6,122 bases of DNA from Burkholderiales bacterium (GTDB lineage: Bacteria; Pseudomonadota; Gammaproteobacteria; Burkholderiales; Casimicrobiaceae). The position numbers and the translations under genes are program-made. The first letter of the stretch is position 1; each line of letters starts with the position of its first letter. This document shows, one piece after another, positions 1 through 5,435 of this stretch. The notes below the pieces were generated by a model. That model was not told the origin of the DNA. It did no database searches and saw only the letters and a program-made list of their open reading frames with translations. Where the stretch lies: NCBI GenBank assembly GCA_031283405.1, contig JAITBX010000184.1:1-6122 (forward strand). Reading direction: 5' to 3'.

Positions 1-111
1 GTAGCTTGGCTCCGAAAATCCGTGCCGCCGACACATCTCTTTGATCGGTATGCCACTATCCGCTTCCCGTAAAAATCCTATGATCTGTTCTTCCGAAAAC
101 CTCTTCTTCAT
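1..111 (-). CDS. IS3-family transposase OrfA, N-terminal 37 codons (partial)
   Basis: Read on the minus strand from the ATG at 111-109, the peptide begins MKKRFSEEQIIGFLREADSG and continues to GFSEPSY at the window edge with no stop. This is the typical start of OrfA in the IS407/IS2-like branch of the IS3 family: a helix-turn-helix DNA-binding protein that normally makes the OrfAB transposase with OrfB by programmed -1 frameshifting. The RRHGFSE segment is the recognition region of the helix-turn-helix. A purine-rich stretch (TTGGAAATG) precedes the start, giving a modest ribosome site. The gene is cut by the window boundary, so its integrity and the presence of OrfB are unknown. The family call is secure from the sequence; the subgroup is an inference. 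Confidence 0.85.
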   Translation of the reverse strand, partial: MKKRFSEEQIIGFLREADSGIPIKEMCRRHGFSEPSY

Positions 112-178
112 TTCCAATATCCTTTGTCTTTGGGATTGGACTCTAATTCCAGCCGCTACTCAATTCCGGGGGGACGTC
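1..178 (-). mobile_element. Outer end of an IS3-family insertion sequence (rest lies beyond the left edge)
   Basis: The window opens inside an insertion sequence read on the minus strand. The recognisable part is the beginning of its OrfA. The stretch 112-178 is the leader between OrfA and the element's outer end; a C-rich run (minus strand GACGTCCCCCC, around 169-177) resembles the C-rich inverted repeats at the tips of IS407/IS2-type IS3 elements. I cannot fix the exact tip or a target-site duplication, because the other end is not in the window. Whether the copy is intact or a fragment cannot be judged. Confidence 0.6.
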
Positions 179-196
179 GGCCTCTATAAAACGAAA

Positions 197-228
197 GGCG
201 GGCACGTCGCTTCGCTCCTTTGCCCACC
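197..228. repeat. TGGGCA-type imperfect inverted repeat
   Basis: GGCGGGCA (197-204) and TGCCCACC (221-228) form an eight-position inverted repeat with one mismatch, enclosing a 16-nt centre. Read on the minus strand it has the form GGTGGGCA...TGCCCGCC, which resembles dispersed non-coding palindromes in many proteobacterial genomes. It lies between the insertion-sequence end and the phosphoesterase terminator. Neither strand has a T-run directly after it, so it is not an obvious terminator. That it is a multicopy repeat is inferred from its look; only one copy is visible here. Confidence 0.4.
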
Positions 229-294
229 CCACAGATGCTACCCCCATGAGGGCGGCAATTTTTCATTCATGCGCAGCAAAAAATGTCCTTCCCG

Positions 295-330
295 AAAACT
301 TCATTGTGTTGCCAGGCGGCGCGAATGAAG
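295..330 (-). terminator. Probable intrinsic terminator of the metallophosphoesterase gene
   Basis: On the minus strand, about 25 nt after the phosphoesterase stop codon, CTTCATT (330-324) and AATGAAG (305-299) form a perfect 7-bp stem. It is followed at once by TTTT (298-295). The 18-nt loop contains an internal GCC/GGC that could tighten it. The stem is AT-rich and the T-run short, so efficiency may be low, but position and orientation are right for this gene. Confidence 0.45.
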
Positions 331-354
331 AAAGTGCGTTATCGAGGATCGGCG

Positions 355-1548
355 TCAAGGTTGAAAAGCAACATCGGCAACGACGATTTCAGCGTAAGCA
401 GGAAAGCGCAGCGGCGTTCCCCACGTGCCGAAACCGCAGGAGACGATCAGCGTGTAAGTTCCTTCTGTCAGCATCCCCCATGTTTTTTGATAGAAAAACG
501 GAACGATGAGGTTGAGGGGGAAAAACTGGCCGTTGTGCGTGTGGCCGGAGAATTGCAGATCAATCTTTTGCGCGACGGAGGTGTCGATTTCGCGCGGCTG
601 ATGGTCGAGCAGAATCCACGGCGTCGCCGGATCGGCGCGCGCTGTCAGCGCAGCGAGTGAAGCGCGCTTGCCGGCAAAGTCACGCGAAACGCTCGAAGGC
701 GCGAAGGATGTGCCGCGACTCCAATCGTCGCGCCCGATCAGAGTGATTCCCGGATCGTCGAGGTAAAGCGTTTCGTCGCGCAACACGCGCATGTTGGAAC
801 GGGTGTAAGCGTCGATATTACGCTGCGGCGATCCGCCGCCGAAATATTCGTGATTGCCCATAGTGACGTAAACGCCGTAGCGGCTTTGGAGCCCGCCCAA
901 GATGCGGGGCATGCCTTGATCGAAATACGGTTTGACTGAGCTGTCGATGATGTCGCCGGTGATAACGATCATGTCCGGTTGCAAACGGTTGACACGCTCC
1001 ACCATGCTTTGCATCAGCGCGACGGAGCTGATCCGGCTGATGTGCAAGTCGGAAAGTTGAACGATGCGCAATTGTTGCGCACCGCTTTTCAGCGGCTTGT
1101 GAACAGTCAACGAGTAATGCGTCTCGCGCGGCGTGTAAGCATTGTGAAGCCCCCAAATAACTTGCAGGACGGTTACGCCCAACACGAAAAAGCCCGGATA
1201 GTGCGGATGACGGCAAACGTAGGCGCGCACGCCTCGCAGGAAAGGCAAGCAACGCGCGATCAGCGCCAGCGCGTCAACGATCAAGGTCGTGGCGAATCCC
1301 ATCACCAGTGCGCCGTAAAGTGTGCCGCTGCCGAGAAGCAGCCAGGGCGGCAACGCCACGCCGTACCTTCGGCTGGAATAATGCGCCAGCGGAAAACTCG
1401 CCATGATGATAATGACGAGCGGCCAGAACACATACCACGCCATGAGCCAACGCGGCAACATCGCGCCGAACGCCCGTCGAATCCGCCAACCCAAGTAAGT
1501 TCCCAGAATGGCCGGAATGGCGAACATGGCGAAAAAAAAGTAATTCAT
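355..1548 (-). CDS. Membrane-anchored calcineurin-like metallophosphoesterase (YkuE/YaeI-like)
   Basis: A 397-residue protein of the calcineurin-like phosphoesterase superfamily, which uses a two-metal centre to hydrolyse phosphoesters. The metal-binding motifs appear in order: SDLHI (D167, H169), TGDIID (D199), GNHEYF (N232, H233), LLDHQP (H316) and SGHTHNGQ (H336, H338). About 140 residues precede the catalytic domain and contain four hydrophobic stretches (roughly 4-22, 33-55, 69-99 and 119-137), so it is an inner-membrane protein. This layout matches the YkuE/YaeI-like group, some members of which act on lipid-linked or UDP-sugar-lipid phosphates; the substrate here is not known. The ATG at 1548-1546 is the earliest that keeps the first membrane segment; it has no strong Shine-Dalgarno. 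The gene stands alone on the minus strand, divergent from the tRNA-proS unit. Family call is firm, substrate is open. Confidence 0.92.
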   Translation of the reverse strand: MNYFFFAMFAIPAILGTYLGWRIRRAFGAMLPRWLMAWYVFWPLVIIIMASFPLAHYSSRRYGVALPPWLLLGSGTLYGALVMGFATTLIVDALALIARCLPFLRGVRAYVCRHPHYPGFFVLGVTVLQVIWGLHNAYTPRETHYSLTVHKPLKSGAQQLRIVQLSDLHISRISSVALMQSMVERVNRLQPDMIVITGDIIDSSVKPYFDQGMPRILGGLQSRYGVYVTMGNHEYFGGGSPQRNIDAYTRSNMRVLRDETLYLDDPGITLIGRDDWSRGTSFAPSSVSRDFAGKRASLAALTARADPATPWILLDHQPREIDTSVAQKIDLQFSGHTHNGQFFPLNLIVPFFYQKTWGMLTEGTYTLIVSCGFGTWGTPLRFPAYAEIVVADVAFQP

Positions 1549-1608
1549 GAAAGAGCGCTCATGGCGTCAAAGACGGTTTCAGGGAACTTATAACGAAAGA
1601 AGGCATCA

Positions 1609-1614
1609 ATTATA
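1609..1614 (-). promoter_or_regulatory. Candidate -10 box for the metallophosphoesterase gene
   Basis: On the minus strand the sequence reads TATAAT, a perfect sigma-70 -10 hexamer, about 60 nt before the phosphoesterase start. No good -35 is seen 16-18 nt further upstream, so this rests on the -10 alone. The same bases read on the plus strand give TATAGT (1611-1616), so the element could serve divergent transcripts. Confidence 0.35.
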
Positions 1615-1622
1615 GTTGCAAG

Positions 1623-1737
1623 GTTTGGGGATGAGCGACGTTGAATTGTCTTGATCGTAACATCAAGCAATCTTGCAGAAGATTTCAAGGCGATTTAAGC
1701 CTAAGGGGGCTGGCTGCGCGCACGCGCAGCCTTTTTT
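1623..1737 (+). ncRNA. Possible small RNA ending at an orphan terminator
   Basis: No protein-coding gene on the plus strand leads into the strong terminator at 1712-1737, yet something must be transcribed for it to act on. Ahead of it are two small hairpins: CTTGAT/ATCAAG (1650-1655 with 1662-1667) and AGGC/GCCT (1688-1691 with 1699-1702). A TATAGT at 1611-1616 could be a -10 box giving a start near 1623, but its -35 is poor. Together this would make an RNA of roughly 115 nt with three hairpins. I do not recognise it as 4.5S, 6S, tmRNA or another known class. The terminator may instead guard the tRNA promoter from stray transcription antisense to the phosphoesterase. The start coordinate is a guess; only the end is well marked. 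Confidence 0.28.
1712..1737 (+). terminator. Strong intrinsic terminator, plus strand
   Basis: GGCTGCGC (1712-1719) and GCGCAGCC (1724-1731) form a perfect 8-bp GC-rich stem around a 4-nt loop, followed directly by six T (1732-1737). This is a textbook rho-independent terminator for plus-strand transcription. The minus strand has no T-run after the stem. It lies upstream of the tRNA promoter and downstream of no recognised plus-strand gene. Confidence 0.8.
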
Positions 1738-1779
1738 GCACGGCGCGCCCGCGTTCTCTTATTCCCGATCCCTGCCAGC

Positions 1780-1807
1780 TAGCCATTTCCCCGGGGGCTG
1801 TTATAAT
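1780..1807 (+). promoter_or_regulatory. Sigma-70 promoter of the tRNA-Thr / proS unit
   Basis: A perfect -10 box TATAAT lies at 1802-1807. At 1780-1785 TAGCCA matches the TTGACA consensus at four of six positions with a 16-nt spacer. The bases after the -10 box are very GC-rich (GCCGACTTCGCGCGGCGCGG), as is typical of the discriminator of stable-RNA promoters under stringent control. Transcription would start near 1813-1815, leaving a 5' leader of about 48 nt for RNase P to remove. No other good promoter is seen before proS, so proS probably depends at least partly on this one. Confidence 0.7.
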
Positions 1808-1861
1808 GCCGACTTCGCGCGGCGCGGGATGACACTTGCGCTGTGAATAAATCCAGCCAAA

Positions 1862-1937
1862 GCCGGTGTAGCTCAGTTGGTAGAGCAGCTCATTCGTAAT
1901 GAGAAGGTCGGGAGTTCGATTCTCTCTACCGGCACCA
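1862..1937 (+). tRNA. tRNA-Thr, anticodon CGT
   Basis: A complete 76-nt cloverleaf with encoded CCA. The acceptor stem GCCGGTG pairs with TACCGGC (one terminal G-T pair), the D stem is GCTC/GAGC, and the anticodon loop is TTCGTAA with anticodon CGT at 1895-1897, reading ACG (Thr). The T arm is GGGAG-TTCGATT-CTCTC. The anticodon stem has one mismatch at its outer pair (G27-A43). Overall it closely resembles the E. coli CGU threonine tRNA (thrW). It is the only tRNA in the window and lies 18 nt before the proS start codon, so both are very likely on one transcript. Confidence 0.97.
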
Positions 1938-1955
1938 TTCATCTTATCGCTCATC

Positions 1956-3710
1956 ATGCGCCTTTCCCGCTTTTACCTGCCGACGCTCAAAGAAGCTCCG
2001 GCTGAAGCCGACATCACCAGTCAAAAACTGATGTTGCGCGCCGGACTGATTAAAAAAGCTTCGTCCGGCATTTACAACTGGCTGCCGCTGGGTCTCATCA
2101 CGCTGCGCAAAGTGGAAAATATCGTCCGCGAAGAAATGAACCGCGCCGGCGCACTCGAACTGCTGATGCCGAATGTCGTTCCCGCCGAATTGTGGCAGGA
2201 GACGGGGCGCTGGGACAAATTCGGTCCGCAACTGCTCAAAATCCGTGACCGTCAGGAGCGCGATTTTCTGTTCGGCCCGACGCACGAGGAAGTCATCACC
2301 GACATCGTTCGCAAAGATGTGCGCAGCTATCGTCAACTGCCGGTCAACCTGTATCAGATTCAAACCAAATTCCGCGATGAAATCCGGCCGCGTTTCGGCG
2401 TGATGCGGGCGCGCGAATTTATCATGAAAGACGCTTACTCGTTCGACGCGGACGAAGCCGGCATGTTGCGCTCGTATCAAATCATGTACGACACTTACGC
2501 GCGCATTTTCACGCGGCTCGGTCTCGCCTTCCGCGCGGTCGCGGCGGACAACGGCGCCATCGGCGGCATCGCGTCGCATGAATTTCAAGTGCTGGCCGAC
2601 TCGGGCGAAGATTTGATCGCCTATTGTCCCGACTCCGATTACGCTGCCAATATCGAATTGGCCGAGGCCGTCGCTCCGGCAGAATCCCGTCCTGCTGCTT
2701 CGGAGGCCATGCAAAAAGTTGCTACGCCGGAGATGACGACTTGCGAAGCCGTCGCGCAACTGCTCGGCTTGCCGCTCGATCGAACGGTGAAATGTTTGAT
2801 GATCGTTGCCGACGAAAAAATGCACATGCTGCTGATTCGCGGCGATCATTCAATGAACGAAGTCAAAGTCGGTAAACTGCCCGGCTTCTCCGGCTGGCGC
2901 TGGGCGTCGGACACCGAAATTGTCGAAGCGTTGGGATGCGTGCCCGGCTATTTGGGACCGGCGCATTTGCCAACTCATGTATCGAAAACCATGCCGCTGA
3001 TTGCCGATCGTTCCGTCGCGGTCATGGCCGATTTCATCTGCGGCGCCAATGAAGCGGGCTTCCACTTGCGCGGCGTCAACTTCGGGCGTGATGTGCGCGA
3101 GCCTGACGCCGTGGCCGATCTGCGCAACATCGTCGCCGGCGACCCGTCGCCCGACGGCAAAGGCGCGCTCGAAATTTTGCGCGGCATCGAAGTCGGCCAT
3201 GTTTTCGCGCTGGGCCATGTTTACGCCGAAGCGATGGGCGCGACCTATCTCGACGCGCAAGGCGAATCGAAAGTGATGGAGATGGGCTGCTACGGTATCG
3301 GCGTCACTCGCATCGTCGCCGCCGCCATTGAGCAGCATCACGACGAGCGCGGCATTCTTTGGCCGCAAGCGATGGCGCCGTTCACCGTTGCGCTCGCGCC
3401 GGTCGGCTACGATCGCAACGATGCTGTGCGCGCCGCCGCCGATCTTCTCTATGAAACGCTCGTTGCGCAAGGCGTCGAAGTGTTGCTCGACGATCGCGGC
3501 GAACGCCCCGGCGTTATGTTTGCCGACCTTGAACTGATCGGCATTCCGCACCGGATCACCATCGGCGACCGTGGTTTGAAAGAAGGCAAACTCGAATATC
3601 AATCGCGCCGCGCAACAGGAAAGAACGATGTGACTGCCGTTCCCGTTGACGAGATTGTAACTTTCATTCTGAAAAAGCTGGCCGATGCCGCCCCGCCCCG
3701 CCCTATCTGA
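1956..3710 (+). CDS. proS: Prolyl-tRNA synthetase, bacterial type with editing domain
   Basis: A 584-residue class II aminoacyl-tRNA synthetase that joins proline to tRNA-Pro in the cytoplasm. It aligns by eye with E. coli ProS along its length. Motif 1 lies around 62-86, motif 2 around 139-163 (RDEIRPRFGVMRAREF), and motif 3 around 444-460 (GCYGIGVTRIVAAA). GPTHEEVITD (108-116) is the family signature. The insertion (INS) domain that removes alanine mischarged to tRNA-Pro spans about 220-405 and keeps the key lysine at 279, the same number as in E. coli. The C-terminal anticodon-binding domain (about 475-570) contains LLDDRGERPGVMFAD. The ATG at 1956 gives the family's usual N-terminus (MRLSRFYLPTLKEAPAEA); an earlier ATG at 1899 lies inside the tRNA and is spurious. 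No Shine-Dalgarno precedes the start. The transglycosylase gene follows after 14 nt. Confidence 0.98.
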   Translation: MRLSRFYLPTLKEAPAEADITSQKLMLRAGLIKKASSGIYNWLPLGLITLRKVENIVREEMNRAGALELLMPNVVPAELWQETGRWDKFGPQLLKIRDRQERDFLFGPTHEEVITDIVRKDVRSYRQLPVNLYQIQTKFRDEIRPRFGVMRAREFIMKDAYSFDADEAGMLRSYQIMYDTYARIFTRLGLAFRAVAADNGAIGGIASHEFQVLADSGEDLIAYCPDSDYAANIELAEAVAPAESRPAASEAMQKVATPEMTTCEAVAQLLGLPLDRTVKCLMIVADEKMHMLLIRGDHSMNEVKVGKLPGFSGWRWASDTEIVEALGCVPGYLGPAHLPTHVSKTMPLIADRSVAVMADFICGANEAGFHLRGVNFGRDVREPDAVADLRNIVAGDPSPDGKGALEILRGIEVGHVFALGHVYAEAMGATYLDAQGESKVMEMGCYGIGVTRIVAAAIEQHHDERGILWPQAMAPFTVALAPVGYDRNDAVRAAADLLYETLVAQGVEVLLDDRGERPGVMFADLELIGIPHRITIGDRGLKEGKLEYQSRRATGKNDVTAVPVDEIVTFILKKLADAAPPRPI

Positions 3711-3724
3711 CCGATAATAACGAG

Positions 3725-4405
3725 ATGGCCTCCGTTTATTTTTCCTCGCTTTTGCGTTTCCCGCTTTTGCGTTTATCTTTTCGTTGCCTGCTCGCTCTGC
3801 TGACAAGCAGCGTCATCGCATCTTCCGCCTTCGCCGGCGCGCAAGTCGAAGAAGCGTTGGCGCCTTCGGTCGTCGCCGGTTTGCAGCGCTCATTGTCGGA
3901 TCGCCCTGTTCCCGCTGATTACGCCAACCGCCCCGACGTGCAAGCGTGGGTTGCCGCCATTTCGCCGAAACTCGCCAAGCGTTTGCCCGACGAGCGCGAA
4001 CGGTGCGAACTGCTTGCCACGGTGCACTACGAAGCCACTCGCGCCGGCCTCGATCTGCAACTGGTGCTCGGCGTTATCCATCACGAAAGCGGATTCAACA
4101 AATACGCCGTCTCCGTCGCCGGCGCGCGCGGCTACATGCAAGTGATGCCGTTCTGGGTCAAACAAATCGGCAGCGCCGAACAAAATCTTTTTCACCTGCG
4201 CACCAATCTGCGCTACGGTTGCGTCATTCTGCGCTACTACCTCGACCGCGAAAACGGCGACCTCTTTCGCGCGCTGGGACGCTACAACGGCAGCCTCGGC
4301 CGCGCCGAGTATCCGAACGCCGTCGCCGCCGCAATGAAGCTCTACGAAATCCCGAAGGCTTCCGCTGGCGAAAAAGTTGCCGCTGCCGGTTCGGCGAAAC
4401 CGTAA
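3725..4405 (+). CDS. Exported lytic transglycosylase with SLT domain
   Basis: A 226-residue protein with a single soluble lytic transglycosylase (SLT, family 1) domain. Such enzymes cleave the MurNAc-GlcNAc bond of peptidoglycan and leave a 1,6-anhydro-MurNAc end. The domain lies at about 95-208: the catalytic glutamate is E121 in IHHESGFN, followed by GARGYMQVMP (133-142), the LRYGCVILRYYL helix (162-173) and RYNGSLG (186-192). A signal peptide is clear: arginines in the first 20 residues, a hydrophobic core (about 21-35) and an AFA|GA cleavage site near 37/38; no lipobox cysteine follows, so it should be a soluble periplasmic protein. It starts 14 nt after the proS stop with only a weak GAG before the ATG, so translation may be coupled to proS. 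I recall the same pairing in other betaproteobacteria. Residues 212-226 are low-complexity. Confidence 0.93.
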   Translation: MASVYFSSLLRFPLLRLSFRCLLALLTSSVIASSAFAGAQVEEALAPSVVAGLQRSLSDRPVPADYANRPDVQAWVAAISPKLAKRLPDERERCELLATVHYEATRAGLDLQLVLGVIHHESGFNKYAVSVAGARGYMQVMPFWVKQIGSAEQNLFHLRTNLRYGCVILRYYLDRENGDLFRALGRYNGSLGRAEYPNAVAAAMKLYEIPKASAGEKVAAAGSAKP

Positions 4406-4416
4406 ACCAGCGACCT

Positions 4417-4422
4417 GAGGTG
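4417..4422 (+). promoter_or_regulatory. Shine-Dalgarno that points to the gluQ start
   Basis: GAGGTG at 4417-4422 is a strong Shine-Dalgarno, the best in the window. It lies 12 nt after the transglycosylase stop. Taking GAGG as the core, the spacing to the GTA codon at 4427-4429 is 6 nt, which is ideal. No ATG, GTG or TTG of the gluQ frame lies within reach of it. The GTG formed by its own last bases (4420) is out of use: the next codon is TAG. Confidence 0.6.
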
Positions 4423-4426
4423 TAGC

Positions 4427-5377
4427 GTAAACCGCAACGCCGTTTCTTCCTCGCGCCTCTATCGCGGTCGCTTCGCGCCGTCGCCGACCGGCTCGCTGCA
4501 TTTCGGCTCGTTGCTGGCGGCGCTGGCGAGTTATTGCGACGCTAAACACGTCAGCGGCGAATGGTGGGTGCGCATCGAAGATGTTGACGGCGGTCGCGAA
4601 GCGCGCGGCGCGGCTGAAGACATTTTGCAAACGCTGCATCGTTATGGTTTTCGCTGGGACGTTGAAGCGCCGCGCCAATCGACACGCAGCGCTCGCTATC
4701 AACAAGCGCTCGAAGCGTTGATCGCCAACGGCTGCGTTTATCCTTGCACGTGCAGCCGCCAACGTTTGCAACACGCGCCGCTCGGCGCATCCGGCGAGCG
4801 CGTCTATCCGGGATACTGTCGCCCTGCGCTCGGCACAACGTTTTCCTTCGACGATCATAAAACCGCCGCGTGGAGGCTGCGCGTTCCTCCGTGCGTTCCG
4901 TCAGCGCCGCGCCGTTTCACTGACTTCGTGCAAGGCGAGCAAACGCAAAATCTTTCCGATGAATGCGGCGATTTTATTCTCAAACGCCGCGACGGTTTTT
5001 ACGCTTACCATCTGGCCGTCGTCGTCGATGATATCGATCAAGGCATCACCGACATCGTGCGCGGCGCGGATTTGCTGGCGCTAACGCCGCGCCATTTGTG
5101 GTTGTACGAATGTCTTGGTTATCCGCCTCCTCGCTATGCGCACATTCCGATTGCCGTCACTTCGGATGGCCAAAAATTGTCCAAGCAAACGCGCGCGCCG
5201 GCGCTGCCGGAAAACCCGTTGCTGGCATTGCTTGCCGCTTGGCGTTTTCTGGCGCAAGCGCAACCGCCGCAATCTTTTTCGACGCCCGCTGCCTTCTGGG
5301 AATGGGCGATCGCGCACTGGAATCCGAACGCCATTCCGCGCGTCGCCGCGTTGCCAATACCACTTGACGCCATATGA
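4427..5377 (+). CDS. gluQ: Glutamyl-Q tRNA(Asp) synthetase, with non-standard start
   Basis: GluQRS is a shortened relative of glutamyl-tRNA synthetase that activates glutamate and attaches it to queuosine at position 34 of tRNA-Asp. From the proposed start at 4427 it has 316 residues, close to the usual 300 or so, and lacks an anticodon-binding domain, as the family does. Seen in order: GRFAPSPTGSLHFGSLLAAL (14-33, the HIGH-like ATP site), VRIEDVDGGRE (48-58), zinc ligands CTC (C107, C109) with Y127 and C131, the DGFYAYHLAVVVDD core (189-202), and KLSKQ (250-254, the KMSKS-like loop). The frame is open back to the transglycosylase stop at 4403-4405 but holds no ATG, GTG or TTG before TTG 4511, which would remove the essential HIGH region. 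I place the start at GTA 4427, 6 nt after a strong Shine-Dalgarno; a GTG changed by one base, or a sequencing error, would explain it. CTG 4415 is a poorer choice. Function is firm, the exact start is not. Confidence 0.85.
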   Translation, partial: VNRNAVSSSRLYRGRFAPSPTGSLHFGSLLAALASYCDAKHVSGEWWVRIEDVDGGREARGAAEDILQTLHRYGFRWDVEAPRQSTRSARYQQALEALIANGCVYPCTCSRQRLQHAPLGASGERVYPGYCRPALGTTFSFDDHKTAAWRLRVPPCVPSAPRRFTDFVQGEQTQNLSDECGDFILKRRDGFYAYHLAVVVDDIDQGITDIVRGADLLALTPRHLWLYECLGYPPPRYAHIPIAVTSDGQKLSKQTRAPALPENPLLALLAAWRFLAQAQPPQSFSTPAAFWEWAIAHWNPNAIPRVAALPIPLDAI

Positions 5378-5396
5378 CGCAGCAGGCGCGTATAAT
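5364..5396 (+). promoter_or_regulatory. Candidate promoter of the proteasome-like gene
   Basis: A perfect -10 box TATAAT lies at 5391-5396, 40 nt before the ATG. The best -35 match, TTGACG at 5364-5369 (inside the last codons of gluQ), is 21 nt away, longer than the optimal 17. No good match lies at standard spacing, so the promoter may be weak or helped by an activator. The -10 is part of a perfect palindrome, TATAATTATA (5391-5400). The gene could also be read through from gluQ, since no terminator lies between. Confidence 0.45.
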
Positions 5397-5435
5397 TATA
5401 GATTCCGCAAAGTATTTCATCACGAGAAAATTTTC

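Noticed and set aside
41..660. Plus-strand open frames (41-328, 246-509, 283-660) in the left region
   Set aside because: They overlap the IS end, the terminator and the phosphoesterase 3' end on the opposite strand, and their peptides lack any recognisable domain.
979..1593. Plus-strand open frame of 204 codons opposite the phosphoesterase
   Set aside because: The opposite strand encodes a full set of phosphoesterase motifs; this frame gives a low-complexity Q/R/A-rich peptide with no domain.
1712..1731. GC-rich palindrome considered as an operator or recombination site
   Set aside because: The six T directly after the stem explain it fully as an intrinsic terminator.
1641..1832. Plus-strand open frame of 63 codons before the tRNA
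   Set aside because: It runs straight through the strong terminator and into the tRNA promoter, has no ribosome site, and its peptide shows no recognisable pattern.
1899..1955. Upstream in-frame ATG that would lengthen ProS by 19 residues
   Set aside because: The ATG lies in the tRNA anticodon arm; the added residues have no counterpart in the ProS family, while the ATG at 1956 gives the standard N-terminus.
1685..1957. Minus-strand open frame of 90 codons across the tRNA
   Set aside because: It is the antisense of tRNA-Thr; the peptide GRENRTPDLLITN... is a familiar spurious product of reading tRNA genes backwards and is not a protein.
4511..4513. TTG as start of gluQ
   Set aside because: It would remove the conserved PSPTGSLHFG ATP-binding region encoded just upstream in the same frame, leaving an inactive enzyme.
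3890..4858. Long minus-strand open frame opposite the transglycosylase and gluQ
   Set aside because: Alanine/arginine/valine-rich translation without domains, spanning two real genes on the other strand; typical antisense shadow at this GC content. The same applies to the minus frames 1944-2849, 2850-3806 and 5490-6092.
5115..5435. Extension of the proteasome-like protein by 107 residues upstream
   Set aside because: The extension overlaps gluQ in another frame, is arginine-rich out-of-frame translation, and would bury the N-terminal threonine nucleophile.
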